From: Microvirga sp. 17 mud 1-3
GTDB lineage: Bacteria; Pseudomonadota; Alphaproteobacteria; Rhizobiales; Beijerinckiaceae
Direction of reading: 5' to 3'
Length of the DNA: 64,000 nt
NCBI RefSeq assembly: GCF_003151255.1
Contig: NZ_CP029481.1
Coordinates: forward strand, 3,038,001-3,102,000
Position 1 is the first letter of the stretch. Each line of letters begins with the position of its first letter. A program made the position numbers and the translations under genes. The notes under the pieces are model-generated. The model was not told the DNA's origin. It ran no database searches and worked only from the letters and a program-made list of their open reading frames with translations. Of the stretch, positions 44,121-53,674 are shown one piece after another.

Positions 44121-44930
44121 ATGTTCGACATCACCCGCCGCACACTTCTCTCTGCAACCCTCGTCCTCGGCACGGCCCTTGCGACGACGCTGCCTGCCGC
44201 TGCCGCCGACCAGACCATCAAGGTCGGGGTCATGTCCGGCGCCGAGGAGGAGGTCGCCGAGGTGGTGAAGAAGGTCGCGGCCACCAAGGGGCTGACCGTG
44301 CAGCTCGTGCCGTTCTCCGATTACGCCCTCGTCAACGAGGCGCTCGCCCGCGGCGACCTCGACGCCAACGCCTTCCAGCACAAGCCCTATCTCGACGCCC
44401 AGATCGCGGCGCGCGGCTATAAGATCGTGCCTGTCGGCTTCACGTTCGTCCAGCCGATCGGGCTCTATTCCAAGAAGCTCAAGGCCGTGGCCGACCTGCC
44501 GAAGGGCGCCAAGATCGGCCTTCCGAACGATCCGAGCAACGGCGGGCGCGCCCTCAACCTCCTGGCCGCACAGGGCCTCATCAAGCTGAAGGACGGCAAG
44601 GGCCTGTCGCCGAGCCTCCTCGACATCGCCGAGAGCCCGAAGGGCCTCGTCTTCTCCGAGCTCGATGCCGCGCAGCTTCCCCGCGCCCTGCCCGATCTCG
44701 ACGCGGCGGTGATCAACACCGACCACGCCATCAACGGAGGCCTCGACATCCGCAAGGACACGATCGCCGTCGAGGCGCGCGAGGGCAATCCTTACGCCAA
44801 CTTCATCGCGGCCCGGCAGGGCGAGGAGAACCGCCCCGAGATCAAGACCTTCGTGGCCTCCTACCAGTCCCCGGAAGTCGCCGCCTTCCTCGACACCCGC
44901 TTCAAGGGCGCGATCATCCCGGCTTGGTAA
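44121..44930 (+). CDS. metQ: MetQ/NlpA-type methionine ABC transporter binding protein
   Basis: The 269-residue protein has a signal peptide (MFDITRRTLLSATLVLGTAL ... LPAAAADQ) with a twin-arginine-like RR but no lipobox, so it is probably a soluble periplasmic protein. The NlpA domain has IKVGVMSGAEEEV, NAFQHKPYLD, GLYSKKLKAVADLP, GAKIGLPNDPSNGGRAL and VINTDHAI. Family members bind D/L-methionine for the MetNI ABC importer. metN and metI are not downstream, so the gene is solitary and the permease must be elsewhere. The SAM-II riboswitch upstream supports methionine as the ligand. The ATG at 44121 follows AAAGG. Confidence 0.93.
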   Translation: MFDITRRTLLSATLVLGTALATTLPAAAADQTIKVGVMSGAEEEVAEVVKKVAATKGLTVQLVPFSDYALVNEALARGDLDANAFQHKPYLDAQIAARGYKIVPVGFTFVQPIGLYSKKLKAVADLPKGAKIGLPNDPSNGGRALNLLAAQGLIKLKDGKGLSPSLLDIAESPKGLVFSELDAAQLPRALPDLDAAVINTDHAINGGLDIRKDTIAVEAREGNPYANFIAARQGEENRPEIKTFVASYQSPEVAAFLDTRFKGAIIPAW

Positions 44931-44959
44931 GGAACTGCTTGCGTCATTTCCTTACATTC

Positions 44960-44986
44960 ATCCCCGGGCTTGTCCCGGGGATTTTT
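44960..44986 (+). terminator. Intrinsic terminator of metQ
   Basis: ATCCCCGGG at 44960-44968, loop CTTGT, and CCCGGGGAT at 44974-44982 are followed by a T-run to 44986. It starts 30 bases after the metQ stop codon. Confidence 0.9.
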
Positions 44987-45046
44987 GTTTCGCGCCGTGG
45001 AAAAGGAGTGGGTAGCCGGGACAGCCCCGGCCATGACGGGGAGTAC

Positions 45047-45196
45047 ACCGTCATTCCGGGGCGCCGTAGGCGAGCCCGGAACCCATAACCGCTGGCGGTG
45101 CAGAATGGGATGTAACGACTGCCGTAGCCGCATGTTCTGAAATGTTGGTGTTTATGGGTTCCGGGCCTGGTCCTGCGGACCATCCCGGAATGACGG
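45047..45196. repeat. Family B repeat copy 2
   Basis: ACCGTCATTCCGGGG at the left and CCCGGAATGACGG at the right are inverted copies. Inside, GAGCCCGGAACCCATAACC and GTTTATGGGTTCCGGGCC form a second arm pair. It lies in the 528-base gap between metQ and the LysR gene. This gap also holds the metQ terminator and a family A fragment, and has no gene I can support. Confidence 0.88.
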
Positions 45197-45212
45197 AGTG
45201 GCACGGCAGATT

Positions 45213-45275
45213 TCCCTCCCCACAAGGGAGGAGAGCCGCGGTGCGCTTCCCGAGAACACCCGAGATCTGTACCGA
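45213..45275. repeat. Family A fragment with short CCGAG module
   Basis: TCCCTCCCCACAAGGGAGGA at about 45213 is a shortened hairpin of the family A type. CCCGAGAACACCCGAGATCT from about 45249 resembles the insert in copy 4 (56058-56119). Together they look like remains of a composite element. Confidence 0.6.
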
Positions 45276-45458
45276 GGAGCCCCCGCTGCGGCGCCCTAGA
45301 GTGATGCGCGAGGCCCAGCCTCACCTCCCCAGGAATGAAGACGGCTCCCACGAGACTGGCGGGCTGTGTCGGGTCGCGGGAGGCACGATGGTGGCGCGAA
45401 CGCTCCGCCGGAGACATGCCCCTATGCGCGACCGACCCAACGGCTTTAATCTCGTTTC

Positions 45459-46364
45459 ATGGATTCTCCTTCTCTCGACCCATCCCGGGACGCCCAGGCG
45501 GAACCGTCCTGGGACGACCTCAAGATCTTTCTGGCTGTGGTGGCTCATGGATCGATGAACGGCGCCGGACGGGCGCTGGGCCAGAGCCAGCCGACCATTG
45601 CGCGGCGCGTGCGCACCCTGGAGGAATGCCTCGGCGTCGATCTGTTCCAGCGCGGCCCCAACAGCCTGAACCTCACAGATGCGGGGCGTGCCGTGCTGGA
45701 GGCGGCCTCCCCCATGGCGGAGGCTGCCCGCTCCGTCCCCAAGCTCGCGGCTGCCTATCGGCCCGACCCGGAGGCCCCGGTGCGGCTGACTGCGACCATG
45801 TCGGTGACCATGTTCCTGTCGCACCATGCGGCAAGGCTCGCCAGCGCCACGGCTCCGACCGAGATCGCCTATATCCCCATGCGGCGGAAGGCGGATCTCG
45901 CGGCCGCGGAGGCGGACATCGCCCTGCGGCTGCGGCGGATGCCCGAGGAGGAGGACCTGATCGTCCGCAAGATCGGCCGCATCGCCTTCGCGATCTATGC
46001 CCGCACGCCGGACGTCGCCGCCGTGATCGTGCCACCGGAAGATCCCAACCTGTCCCGGCAGGCCGCCTTCATCGCGCACTACGCAAACGGCCGCCCCATT
46101 GCGGCGAGGATCGGGGACGTGCCGATTCGCTATCAGGCCACGAAGGCGGGCCTGGGGGCAGCCGTGCTGCCCTGCTGGCTGGGGGACGCCGAGCCGGAAC
46201 TCGTGCGCGTGGCGGATCCGACCGACGAGATGGTCGAGGACATCTTCCTCGTCACCCACCGGCGCGGCCGCGACCGGGAGAGCGTCGCCCGGGTCTCGGC
46301 CGCTCTGGTCGACCTGTTCCGGCGCGAGCGCGACGCACTCGCCGGAACCCGTCAGGCCGACTGA
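45459..46364 (+). CDS. LysR family transcriptional regulator
   Basis: The 301-residue protein has an N-terminal winged helix (about 17-78: DDLKIFLAVVAHGSMNGAGR, ALGQSQPTIARRVRTLEECL) and a LysR effector domain. The residue pattern MNGAGRALGQSQPTIARRV is typical. No divergent partner gene is next to it: the upstream gap holds repeats and metQ lies beyond, so the target is unknown. The last 13 bases overlap the 3' end of mutY, which is read from the opposite strand. Confidence 0.92.
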   Translation: MDSPSLDPSRDAQAEPSWDDLKIFLAVVAHGSMNGAGRALGQSQPTIARRVRTLEECLGVDLFQRGPNSLNLTDAGRAVLEAASPMAEAARSVPKLAAAYRPDPEAPVRLTATMSVTMFLSHHAARLASATAPTEIAYIPMRRKADLAAAEADIALRLRRMPEEEDLIVRKIGRIAFAIYARTPDVAAVIVPPEDPNLSRQAAFIAHYANGRPIAARIGDVPIRYQATKAGLGAAVLPCWLGDAEPELVRVADPTDEMVEDIFLVTHRRGRDRESVARVSAALVDLFRRERDALAGTRQAD

Positions 46365-47467
46365 GCGCGCTTCCCCTTCGGCGTCCCTTTTACGGGTGCC
46401 GCCTCCCCCAGAGCATGGGCCAGCACCTTCTTCATGACGCCCGGCAAGGCCTCGCCGGGCAGCTCCCGGCGCGGCGTCCAACGCATGTCGTCCGGGGCGG
46501 GCGTGCCTTTCGGGACCTTGGCGAAGAGCACGGTCAGCTCGAGGGGGAAATGCGTGAAGACGTGACGTACCGTGCCCGGGAGGCGCTGCCAGCGGGCCTC
46601 GATGGGGGCGTCCAGCACGGCGCGGGAGGGCTCGTAATCGGTTTCCCAGGCGCTCGTGGGCGCCTCGGCCATGCCGCCGAGAAGCCCCTGGGGCGGGCGG
46701 GTCCGCAGGAGCACGCTGTCGTCGGCGCGCAGCACCACGAAGGCTGCGCCCTTGCGCAGGGGCCCGGTCTCCTTCTTCTGCTTCCTCGGAAAGGTCTCCT
46801 GCAGGCCAGCGGCCCGGGCCCGGCAGGGCTTCATCCATGGACATAAGGCGCAGGCGGGCCGTTTCGGCGTGCAGATGGTGGCGCCTAGATCCATGAGGGC
46901 CTGGGCGAAATCCCCCGGACGGTCCGTCGGGACCATCTCCTGGGTCAGGGCCCGAATCTGAGGCTTGGCTTTGGGGAGCGGATCCTCGATTGCGAAGAGC
47001 CGGGACACCACCCGCTCTACATTGCCGTCGACCGCCGCGGCCGGTTCTCCGAACGCGATGGCCGCCACCGCAGCCGCCGTATAGGCGCCGACGCCCTTGA
47101 GCTTCAGGAGTTCGGCCTCGATCGCCGGAAAGCTCCCGCCATGCTTGTCCACAACCGCTTTCGCGCAGGCATGGAGGTTGCGGGCGCGGGAATAATAGCC
47201 GAGCCCTGCCCAGGCCTGCATCACAGCCTCGACGGGTGCCTCCGCCAGGGCCGTGACGGTGGGGAAGCGTTCGAGAAAGCGCTGATAGAAAGGTTTTACG
47301 GCCGCCACGGTCGTCTGCTGCAGCATGATCTCGGACAGCCAGACACGGTAAGGGTCCGCGGTTTCGCCGGGCTTCGCGCGCCATGGCAGGTCGCGCCGGT
47401 GACGGTCGTACCAGGCGAGCAGATCGGCGGGGTCGGGCTTGGTGACGCGCAAGGCGGACGTTAACAT
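46352..47467 (-). CDS. mutY: A/G-specific adenine glycosylase
   Basis: The 371-residue enzyme removes adenine mispaired with 8-oxoguanine. The helix-hairpin-helix LKGVGAYTAAAVAAIAFGEP is followed by the catalytic aspartate in AAVDGNVERV. The glutamate of LSEIMLQQT is the acid/base residue. The iron-sulfur cluster ligands are in CTPKRPACALCPWMKPC, and a NUDIX-like 8-oxoG recognition domain occupies about 235-360. The ATG at 47467 is divergent from dciA with 60 bases between starts. Confidence 0.96.
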   Translation of the reverse strand: MLTSALRVTKPDPADLLAWYDRHRRDLPWRAKPGETADPYRVWLSEIMLQQTTVAAVKPFYQRFLERFPTVTALAEAPVEAVMQAWAGLGYYSRARNLHACAKAVVDKHGGSFPAIEAELLKLKGVGAYTAAAVAAIAFGEPAAAVDGNVERVVSRLFAIEDPLPKAKPQIRALTQEMVPTDRPGDFAQALMDLGATICTPKRPACALCPWMKPCRARAAGLQETFPRKQKKETGPLRKGAAFVVLRADDSVLLRTRPPQGLLGGMAEAPTSAWETDYEPSRAVLDAPIEARWQRLPGTVRHVFTHFPLELTVLFAKVPKGTPAPDDMRWTPRRELPGEALPGVMKKVLAHALGEAAPVKGTPKGKRAQSA

Positions 47468-47527
47468 GTGTCGTGGAATACCGGTCCTGTCGGAAGATTC
47501 CAACGCGGCTTTTGGATCGAAATCAAC

Positions 47528-48049
47528 ATGCGCCAGCCGAGGCCCAGGCCCCGCCCTCGCCCCCTTGCCGATTTTCTCGACTCGTGCCTCGGCCCGAGCC
47601 TTGCGGCGCAGGGCTTCGCCACCTCGGACGTGATCGTCGCCTGGCCGGACATCGTCGGCGAGCGCCTGGCCGCCTTCACCCAGCCCCTCAAGATCGAGTG
47701 GAAGCGCAAAGGCCCCCATGCGGACCCGGAGGCGCGGCCCGACCCCGCTACCCTCGTGGTCAGGGTCGAGAGCGCCTTCGCGCTGGAGATGCAGCACCTC
47801 GCCCCCGTGGTGATCGACCGGGTCAACACCTATTACGGCTGGCGCTGCATCGGGAAGCTGGTGCTCAAGCAGGGTCCGGTCCGGCGGGCCGAGAAGCCCC
47901 GCCCGGCCGTCCGTGCCCTCTCGGAGGCCGACCGCGAGCGCCTCGCGGCGGTCGTCCAGCCCATCGAGGACGAGACTCTGCGCGCTGCCCTGGATCGATT
48001 GGGGCAGGCCATCGTTGGTTCGGGCGGCGGGACGCGCACGAAAGCGTGA
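47528..48049 (+). CDS. dciA: DciA-like DUF721 protein
   Basis: The ~173-residue basic protein has a Pro/Arg-rich start (MRQPRPRPRPRPLADFLDSC) and the DUF721 domain with VIVAWPDIVGERLAAFTQPL, LVVRVESAFALEMQHLAPVV and INxYYGW-like NTYYGWRCIGKLVLKQ. DciA loads or recruits the replicative helicase DnaB at the origin in bacteria without DnaC. I chose the ATG at 47528; a GTG at 47468 would overlap the divergent mutY promoter region. It is followed by a DsbA-like gene and smc in the same direction. Confidence 0.88.
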   Translation: MRQPRPRPRPRPLADFLDSCLGPSLAAQGFATSDVIVAWPDIVGERLAAFTQPLKIEWKRKGPHADPEARPDPATLVVRVESAFALEMQHLAPVVIDRVNTYYGWRCIGKLVLKQGPVRRAEKPRPAVRALSEADRERLAAVVQPIEDETLRAALDRLGQAIVGSGGGTRTKA

Positions 48050-48121
48050 CGGAACGGACGCTTGCCAGGCGGCGCGTCTCACTCTACCGCAGGATGAAGT
48101 CTCTCACGGAGCATTTTGCAG

Positions 48122-48757
48122 ATGATCACCCGGCGTCAATCGCTTCAGCTTCTCGGTACGGCCGCCGTGGCCGCCTTCGTGACCACGAGCCTGCCGGCCT
48201 TTGCGCAGGACGCTTCGGCCCAGGACCTGGCCGTTCAGGGGCCCCTCGGGGACGTTGCGCTCGGCCCGGAGGGCGCCAAGGTCACGATCATCGAATACGC
48301 CTCGCTGACCTGCTCCCACTGCGCGCATTTCCACAACGATACCTGGCCCGAGTTCAAGAAGCGCTATATCGACACCGGCAAGGTGCGCTTCGTCCTGCGC
48401 GAGTTCCCCCTCGATCCCCTGGCGACGGCAGGCTTCATGCTCGCCCGCTGCGACGGGAACGACAAGTATTATCCGATCACCGACCTGCTCTTCGAGCAGC
48501 AGAAAAACTGGGCCTTCGTGGACAAGCCCCTCGACGCCCTGCGCCAGATCATGAAGCAGGCCGGTTTTTCACAGGAGAAATTCGACGCTTGCTTGCGGGA
48601 CCAGAAACTATATGACGCGGTAAACGCGGTGAAGAACCGAGGGATCTCGCAGTTCAAGGTGGACTCGACGCCGACTTTCTTCATCAATGGTCAGCGTCAC
48701 CCGGGAAGCATGTCGATCGATGAGCTTGAGCAGATTATCAAGCCCCTACTGGGATAA
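48122..48757 (+). CDS. DsbA-family thiol oxidoreductase
   Basis: The 211-residue protein has a Tat-like/Sec signal (MITRRQSLQLLGTAAVAAFV, cleavage after AFA) and a thioredoxin fold with the active site CSHC (YASLTCSHCAHFHNDTWPEF). The cis-proline loop is STPTFFINGQRHPGS. The insertion of helices is of the DsbA/BdbD type. It probably introduces or rearranges disulfides in the periplasm. The gene lies between dciA and smc, 33 bases before smc, an order seen in many alphaproteobacteria. Confidence 0.92.
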   Translation: MITRRQSLQLLGTAAVAAFVTTSLPAFAQDASAQDLAVQGPLGDVALGPEGAKVTIIEYASLTCSHCAHFHNDTWPEFKKRYIDTGKVRFVLREFPLDPLATAGFMLARCDGNDKYYPITDLLFEQQKNWAFVDKPLDALRQIMKQAGFSQEKFDACLRDQKLYDAVNAVKNRGISQFKVDSTPTFFINGQRHPGSMSIDELEQIIKPLLG

Positions 48758-48790
48758 CCCCTCCTCCCGGGAGAGAGCGGGGGCGCGTCG

Positions 48791-51700
48791 ATGAAGCTGA
48801 CGCGCCTGCGCATTGCCGGATTCAAGACCTTCGTCGAGCCGACCGATTTCCTGATCGAGCCGGGCCTCACCGGCGTCGTCGGGCCGAACGGCTGCGGCAA
48901 GTCGAACCTCGTCGAGGCTTTGCGCTGGGTTATGGGAGAAAACTCCCACAAGAACATGCGCGCCACCGGGATGGACGACGTCATCTTCTCCGGCTCAGGC
49001 GGGCGCCCGGCCCGCAATTCGGCCGAGGTGATGATCACCATCGACAATGCGGAACGCACCGCTCCGGCCGCCTTCAACGACGCCGAACTCCTGGAGATCT
49101 CCCGCAAGATCGAGCGCGAGGAAGGCTCCACCTACCGGATCAACGGCAAGGAGGTGCGCGCCCGCGACGTGCAGATCCTCTTCGCGGATGCCGCGACCGG
49201 CGCCCGTTCGCCCGCCCTGGTGCGCCAGGGGCAGATCAGCGAGATCATCTCGGCCAAGCCCCAGTCCCGCCGCCGCATCCTTGAGGACGCAGCCGGCATC
49301 GCGGGCCTCCATGCCCGCCGCCACGAGGCGGAGCTCAGGCTCAAGGCCGCCGAGGACAACCTGCTGCGCGTCGAGGACGTGATCCGCGAGCTGGAAAGCC
49401 AGGTCGACAGCCTCAAGCGCCAGGGCCGCCAGGCGGCGCGCTACAAGAACCTCTCGTCCGAGATCCGCCGGCTCGAAGCCCTGATGTACGCCATCGGCTT
49501 CGCCGAGGCCCGCGAGCAGGCGGCCGCCTCCGAGCAGCAGGCGGCCGACGACCTGAAGGCGGTGGCCGACCGCACCGAGGAGCAGACCAAGGCCGCGACC
49601 GCCCAGGCGATCGCCGCCCATGCGATTCCCCCCTTACGGGAGGAGGAGGCCAAGGCCGCGGCGGCCCTCCAGCGCCTCACCCATGCCCGCAACGAGCTCG
49701 AATCGGAGGAGCGGCGCTCCAAGGAGCGCGTGACCGAGCTGGAGCGCCATATCGGCGACCTGCACCGGGACCTCGCCCGCGAGGCGGCCCAGCGCAGCGA
49801 CGCGGAGGCGACCATCGGGCGCCTCACTGAGGAAGAGGCTGAGATCGCGCTGACGACCGACGGCGCGGACGACACCCGCGTCGAGAGCGAGGAGCGCCTC
49901 CATGCCGCAGAGGCGGCGCTCAACGAGGCCGAAGCCGCCCTGAGCGCCCTCCAGGCCCAGACCTCAGACCTCAATGCCCGCCGGGCCGCCCTGGAGCGCG
50001 CGATCCGCGAGGAGATGGAGCGGGCGGCCCGCTTCGCGGCCGAGCGGGAGCGGATCGAGCGGGATATCGCGGCCCTTGCGGCCCCTCCGGAGGACGGCCC
50101 CTCGGCCGATATCCTGCGCGAGGAGATGGCCCTTGCCGAGGAAGTGGCCGAGAACGCCGAAGAAGCCGTGATCGCCGCCCGCGAGGCGCTGGCAGCCGCC
50201 CGCGAGGGCGAGAACCGCCTGCGCCAGCCCCTCAACGAGGCCGAGCGCAAGGCCCAGCGCCTGGAGACCGAGGCCCGCACGCTCGCCAAGCTCGTCACCT
50301 CGGCGACCGGGGACCTCTGGCCGCCGGCCCTCGACCAGATCACCGTGGACAAGGGCTACGAGACGGCTCTCGGCGCAGCGCTCGGGGACGACCTCGACGC
50401 CTCCACCAACCCTTCGGCGCCCGCCCATTGGGCGGAGACCGGCCCGGGCGAGAGCGACCCGGTCCTGCCCGAAGGCGTGACCTCCCTGGCAGATCTCTGC
50501 CGAGCCCCCGCGCCCCTGCGGCGGCGCCTGCGCCAGATCGGCGTGGTCACCAAGGAGGACGGCCTTCGCCTGCGCGGCCTCCTGAAGCCCGGACAGCGCC
50601 TGGTTTCCCAGGAGGGCGATCTGTGGCGCTGGGACGGCTTCACGACCGCCGCGGAGGCGCCCTCCCCGGCTGCCCGCCGCCTGGCCGAGAAGAATCGCCT
50701 CGGCGACCTGGAGCGGGAGGCCGCTGCGGCCCGGAAAGAAGCCGAGCGCCTGCGTCACGAGGCCGAGGAGGCCCTGGGCACGGTCCGCACGGCTGCATCC
50801 CACGAAATGCAGGCCATCGAAGCCGCCCGTCAGGCGCGGCAGGCACTCGATGCGGCCCGCACCCGCCTGACCCAGGCGGAGCGACGCGAGGCGGAGCTCG
50901 GCCAGCGCCGCTCGGCCCTTCAGGAGGCTCTGGCCCGGCTGTCCGACAGCGAGAGCGAGGCGCAGGAGCGCGTCGCCGATGCGCAATCCGCCCTAGAGGA
51001 TCTGGCCCCGGCGCCCGATCTGGAGAATCGGCTCCTGGAGGAGCGCACCCGGGTGGCCGAGCGCCGGGCTGCCGCGTCCGAGGCCCGGGCGGCCCTGCAA
51101 TCCCTCGTCCACGAAGCCGAGATGCGGCGCAGGCGGCGGGAGGCCATCGCGGCCGACATTCGCCTGTGGACGGAGCGCGCCGCCCGCGCCGCCAGGGCTC
51201 TCGAAGATTTGGGTGAGCGCCTGGAGCGTGCCCAGGACGAGCACCAGAGGCTGCTCGACGCGCCCGACACCTACCTGCTGCGCCGCCGCGCCCTGATGGC
51301 CGAGGTTGAGGAGGCCGAGGCCCGCCGCAAGGAAGCGGCCGACCGGCTGGCCGATGCCGAGACCCATCTGGCCGAGACGGACCGGGCCGCCCGGGCGGCC
51401 CTGGAGGCCCTTTCGGCCGCCCGTGAGTCGCGCGCCGGCTCCCAGGCCCGGCACGAGGCCGCAGTCCAGCGTCTCGCCGAGATCACCCGCGCCATCGCCG
51501 AAAATCTCGACACCACCCCGGCCGGGCTGATCGAGCTGGCCGGCCTCAAGGACGGAATCGAGCTGCCGAGCCAAGGCGAGATCGAGGCAAAGCTCCACAG
51601 CCTGAAGAACGACCGGGAGCGCCTCGGCGCCGTGAACCTGCGGGCCGAGGAGGAACTGAACGAGCTCGAGACGAAGCACGGCTCCATCGCGACCGAGCGG

Positions 51701-52249
51701 GACGACCTCGTCGAGGCGATCAAGCGCCTGCGCGGCGCCATCGGCAGCCTCAACCGCGAGGGCCGCGAGCGCCTGCTCGCAGCCTTCGACGTGGTGAACG
51801 CCCACTTCCAGCGCCTTTTCAGCACTTTGTTCGGCGGCGGCACTGCGGAGCTGACCCTGGTCGATTCGGACGATCCGCTGGAAGCGGGGCTGGAGATCCT
51901 GGCCCGCCCGCCGGGCAAGAAGCCGCAGAGCATGACTCTGCTCTCCGGCGGCGAGCAGGCACTCACCGCCACGGCCCTGATCTTCGCGGTCTTCCTGACC
52001 AACCCGTCGCCCATCTGCGTTCTGGACGAGGTGGACGCACCGCTCGACGACGCCAATGTGGAGCGCTACTGCGACCTGCTCGAAGAGATGGCCCGCAGCA
52101 CCGAGACCCGCTTCGTGGTCATCACCCACAACCCGATCACCATGGCGCGCATGGACCGCCTGTTCGGCGTCACCATGGCCGAGCGGGGCGTGTCGCAGCT
52201 GGTCTCGGTCGATCTTCAGAGCGCCGAGCGCATCCTTGAGACGGTGTAA
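48791..52249 (+). CDS. smc: Chromosome segregation ATPase SMC
   Basis: The 1152-residue protein has the Walker A motif GPNGCGKSN at 31-39. Two long coiled coils (about 170-490 and 650-970) flank a hinge (about 500-640, with GALGDDLDASTNP). At the C-terminus are the signature LLSGGEQALTA and Walker B with CVLDEVDAPLDDANVER. SMC dimers with ScpA/ScpB compact and segregate the chromosome. Length and motif order are normal. It follows the DsbA-like gene closely. Confidence 0.97.
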   Translation: MKLTRLRIAGFKTFVEPTDFLIEPGLTGVVGPNGCGKSNLVEALRWVMGENSHKNMRATGMDDVIFSGSGGRPARNSAEVMITIDNAERTAPAAFNDAELLEISRKIEREEGSTYRINGKEVRARDVQILFADAATGARSPALVRQGQISEIISAKPQSRRRILEDAAGIAGLHARRHEAELRLKAAEDNLLRVEDVIRELESQVDSLKRQGRQAARYKNLSSEIRRLEALMYAIGFAEAREQAAASEQQAADDLKAVADRTEEQTKAATAQAIAAHAIPPLREEEAKAAAALQRLTHARNELESEERRSKERVTELERHIGDLHRDLAREAAQRSDAEATIGRLTEEEAEIALTTDGADDTRVESEERLHAAEAALNEAEAALSALQAQTSDLNARRAALERAIREEMERAARFAAERERIERDIAALAAPPEDGPSADILREEMALAEEVAENAEEAVIAAREALAAAREGENRLRQPLNEAERKAQRLETEARTLAKLVTSATGDLWPPALDQITVDKGYETALGAALGDDLDASTNPSAPAHWAETGPGESDPVLPEGVTSLADLCRAPAPLRRRLRQIGVVTKEDGLRLRGLLKPGQRLVSQEGDLWRWDGFTTAAEAPSPAARRLAEKNRLGDLEREAAAARKEAERLRHEAEEALGTVRTAASHEMQAIEAARQARQALDAARTRLTQAERREAELGQRRSALQEALARLSDSESEAQERVADAQSALEDLAPAPDLENRLLEERTRVAERRAAASEARAALQSLVHEAEMRRRRREAIAADIRLWTERAARAARALEDLGERLERAQDEHQRLLDAPDTYLLRRRALMAEVEEAEARRKEAADRLADAETHLAETDRAARAALEALSAARESRAGSQARHEAAVQRLAEITRAIAENLDTTPAGLIELAGLKDGIELPSQGEIEAKLHSLKNDRERLGAVNLRAEEELNELETKHGSIATERDDLVEAIKRLRGAIGSLNREGRERLLAAFDVVNAHFQRLFSTLFGGGTAELTLVDSDDPLEAGLEILARPPGKKPQSMTLLSGGEQALTATALIFAVFLTNPSPICVLDEVDAPLDDANVERYCDLLEEMARSTETRFVVITHNPITMARMDRLFGVTMAERGVSQLVSVDLQSAERILETV

Positions 52250-52366
52250 GGGTTTTGCCCCACCGTCATCATTCAGCCCCAGAATCGTGACCGATTCCGC
52301 GCCAAGCTGTCGCTCAGAGAATTATTTTCATTACTTTTCAATAACTTAACTCTTTCCCGACGGTCC

Positions 52367-52395
52367 TTGACAGGGGGGACCCTCCCCCATATGTT
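52367..52395 (+). promoter_or_regulatory. Sigma-70-type promoter of the F0 ATP synthase operon
   Basis: TTGACA at 52367-52372 is an exact -35 box. Seventeen bases later TATGTT at 52390-52395 matches the -10 consensus at four of six positions. It lies about 60 bases upstream of the atpI start, in an AT-richer stretch after smc. Confidence 0.8.
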
Positions 52396-52457
52396 TCGCG
52401 CGGCTTTCGGGGCCGGGATTCCAGACCTTTCCCGCACCGCTGACAGAGGAGAACGCC

Positions 52458-52832
52458 ATGGCGGACCCTACGAAGCGGAACGGTGAAAACGGTCAGGAGC
52501 CGACCAGTTCCGACGATGCTAACCTGACAGCGAGACTGAAATCCCTCGATGCGCGGATCGACCAAGCGACCGCACAGCGAACCAGGACTACAGAATCGCC
52601 GTCCCGTTCGAAGTCCGATTCGAGCGCGCTCAGCCAAGGCATTCGGCTTTCGGCGGAGTTCGTCTCAGGAGTCGCGGCAGGCGGGATTGTCGGGTGGCTC
52701 GTCGATCATCTGTTCGGAGTCTCTCCCTGGGGGCTCATCGTTTGCATCATCCTCGGCTTCTGCGCCGGGATGCTCAATCTTCTACGAGCAGCGGGAGTGC
52801 TGAAAAGCGCCCGTTACGATGACAAGCGGTGA
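52458..52832 (+). CDS. atpI: ATP synthase protein I (AtpI/AtpQ-like)
   Basis: The 124-residue protein has a charged N-terminus and two transmembrane helices (about 68-88 and 92-112, with GVAAGGIVGWLVDHLFGVSP and GLIVCIILGFCAGMLNLLRA). AtpI assists assembly of the c-ring and may help Mg2+ uptake. It is the first gene of the F0 operon and is followed after 56 bases by atpB. The ribosome binding site is AGAGGAG. Sequence conservation in this family is low; the call rests on helix pattern and position. Confidence 0.88.
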   Translation: MADPTKRNGENGQEPTSSDDANLTARLKSLDARIDQATAQRTRTTESPSRSKSDSSALSQGIRLSAEFVSGVAAGGIVGWLVDHLFGVSPWGLIVCIILGFCAGMLNLLRAAGVLKSARYDDKR

Positions 52833-52888
52833 CCTATCCCATTCCCCGGCCATACGGCGACAGGCAACAGCGGTTTTAAGAGCGGATC

Positions 52889-53617
52889 ATGGCAAGCCCG
52901 ATTGAGCAATTCCAGATCAAGCCCATCATTCCTGTCATCAACTTCACCAATTCGTCGCTGTTCATGGTCGGCGCCGTCGCGGTCATCGTCGGCGGCCTGC
53001 TGCTTGCCACCCGCAAGCGCGCCGTCGTGCCCGGCCGCGCCCAGTCTGTCGCCGAGGTGCTGCACGATTTCGTGGCCGGAACCTTGAGAGATGCGGCCGG
53101 CGAAGAAGGAATGAAGTTCTTCCCGTTCGTCTTCTCCCTGTTCATGTTCGTGTTCACGGCGAACATGCTCGGCATGATCCCGGGCTTCTTCACGGTCACG
53201 AGCCACGTGATCGTCACCTTCTCGCTGGCGCTCCTCGTCATGGGCACCGTGGTGATCTACGGCTTCATGCGGCACGGCACCCACTTCCTCGGTCTCTTCG
53301 TGCCGTCGGGCGTGCCGGCTTGGCTTCTGCCCTTCATCGTCGTGATCGAACTGATCTCCTTCCTGTCCCGGCCGATCTCCCTGTCCCTGCGTCTCTTCGC
53401 GAACATGCTCGCGGGACATATCGCGCTGAAGGTTTTCGCCGGCTTCGTGGTGGCGCTGCTCGGCGCCGGCGGAGCCCTGGCGATCCTCTCTCCGCTTCCG
53501 CTTCTCATGGCGGTCGCTCTCATGGCGCTCGAGTTCCTCGTCGCCGCTCTGCAGGCCTACGTCTTCACGGTGTTGACCTGCATCTACCTCAACGACGCGC
53601 TGCACCCGGGCCACTAG
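52889..53617 (+). CDS. atpB: F0F1 ATP synthase subunit a
   Basis: The 242-residue inner-membrane subunit a forms the proton half-channels against the c-ring. The essential arginine is in [18 protein letters not shown], and an acidic/glutamine position follows in [20 protein letters not shown]. Five to six transmembrane helices are visible. It follows atpI and precedes atpE by 57 bases. It starts [16 protein letters not shown], as in related alphaproteobacteria. Confidence 0.97.
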   Translation: MASPIEQFQIKPIIPVINFTNSSLFMVGAVAVIVGGLLLATRKRAVVPGRAQSVAEVLHDFVAGTLRDAAGEEGMKFFPFVFSLFMFVFTANMLGMIPGFFTVTSHVIVTFSLALLVMGTVVIYGFMRHGTHFLGLFVPSGVPAWLLPFIVVIELISFLSRPISLSLRLFANMLAGHIALKVFAGFVVALLGAGGALAILSPLPLLMAVALMALEFLVAALQAYVFTVLTCIYLNDALHPGH

Positions 53618-53674
53618 GTCTGCGCTGCGTTAGTTCCCTCCCTCCCGGTCAAACACCCCTTTAAGGAGATCACG

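Noticed and set aside
45321..47384. 687-codon open frame on the minus strand
   Set aside because: It overlaps the LysR gene and mutY, both well supported, and has no domain of its own.
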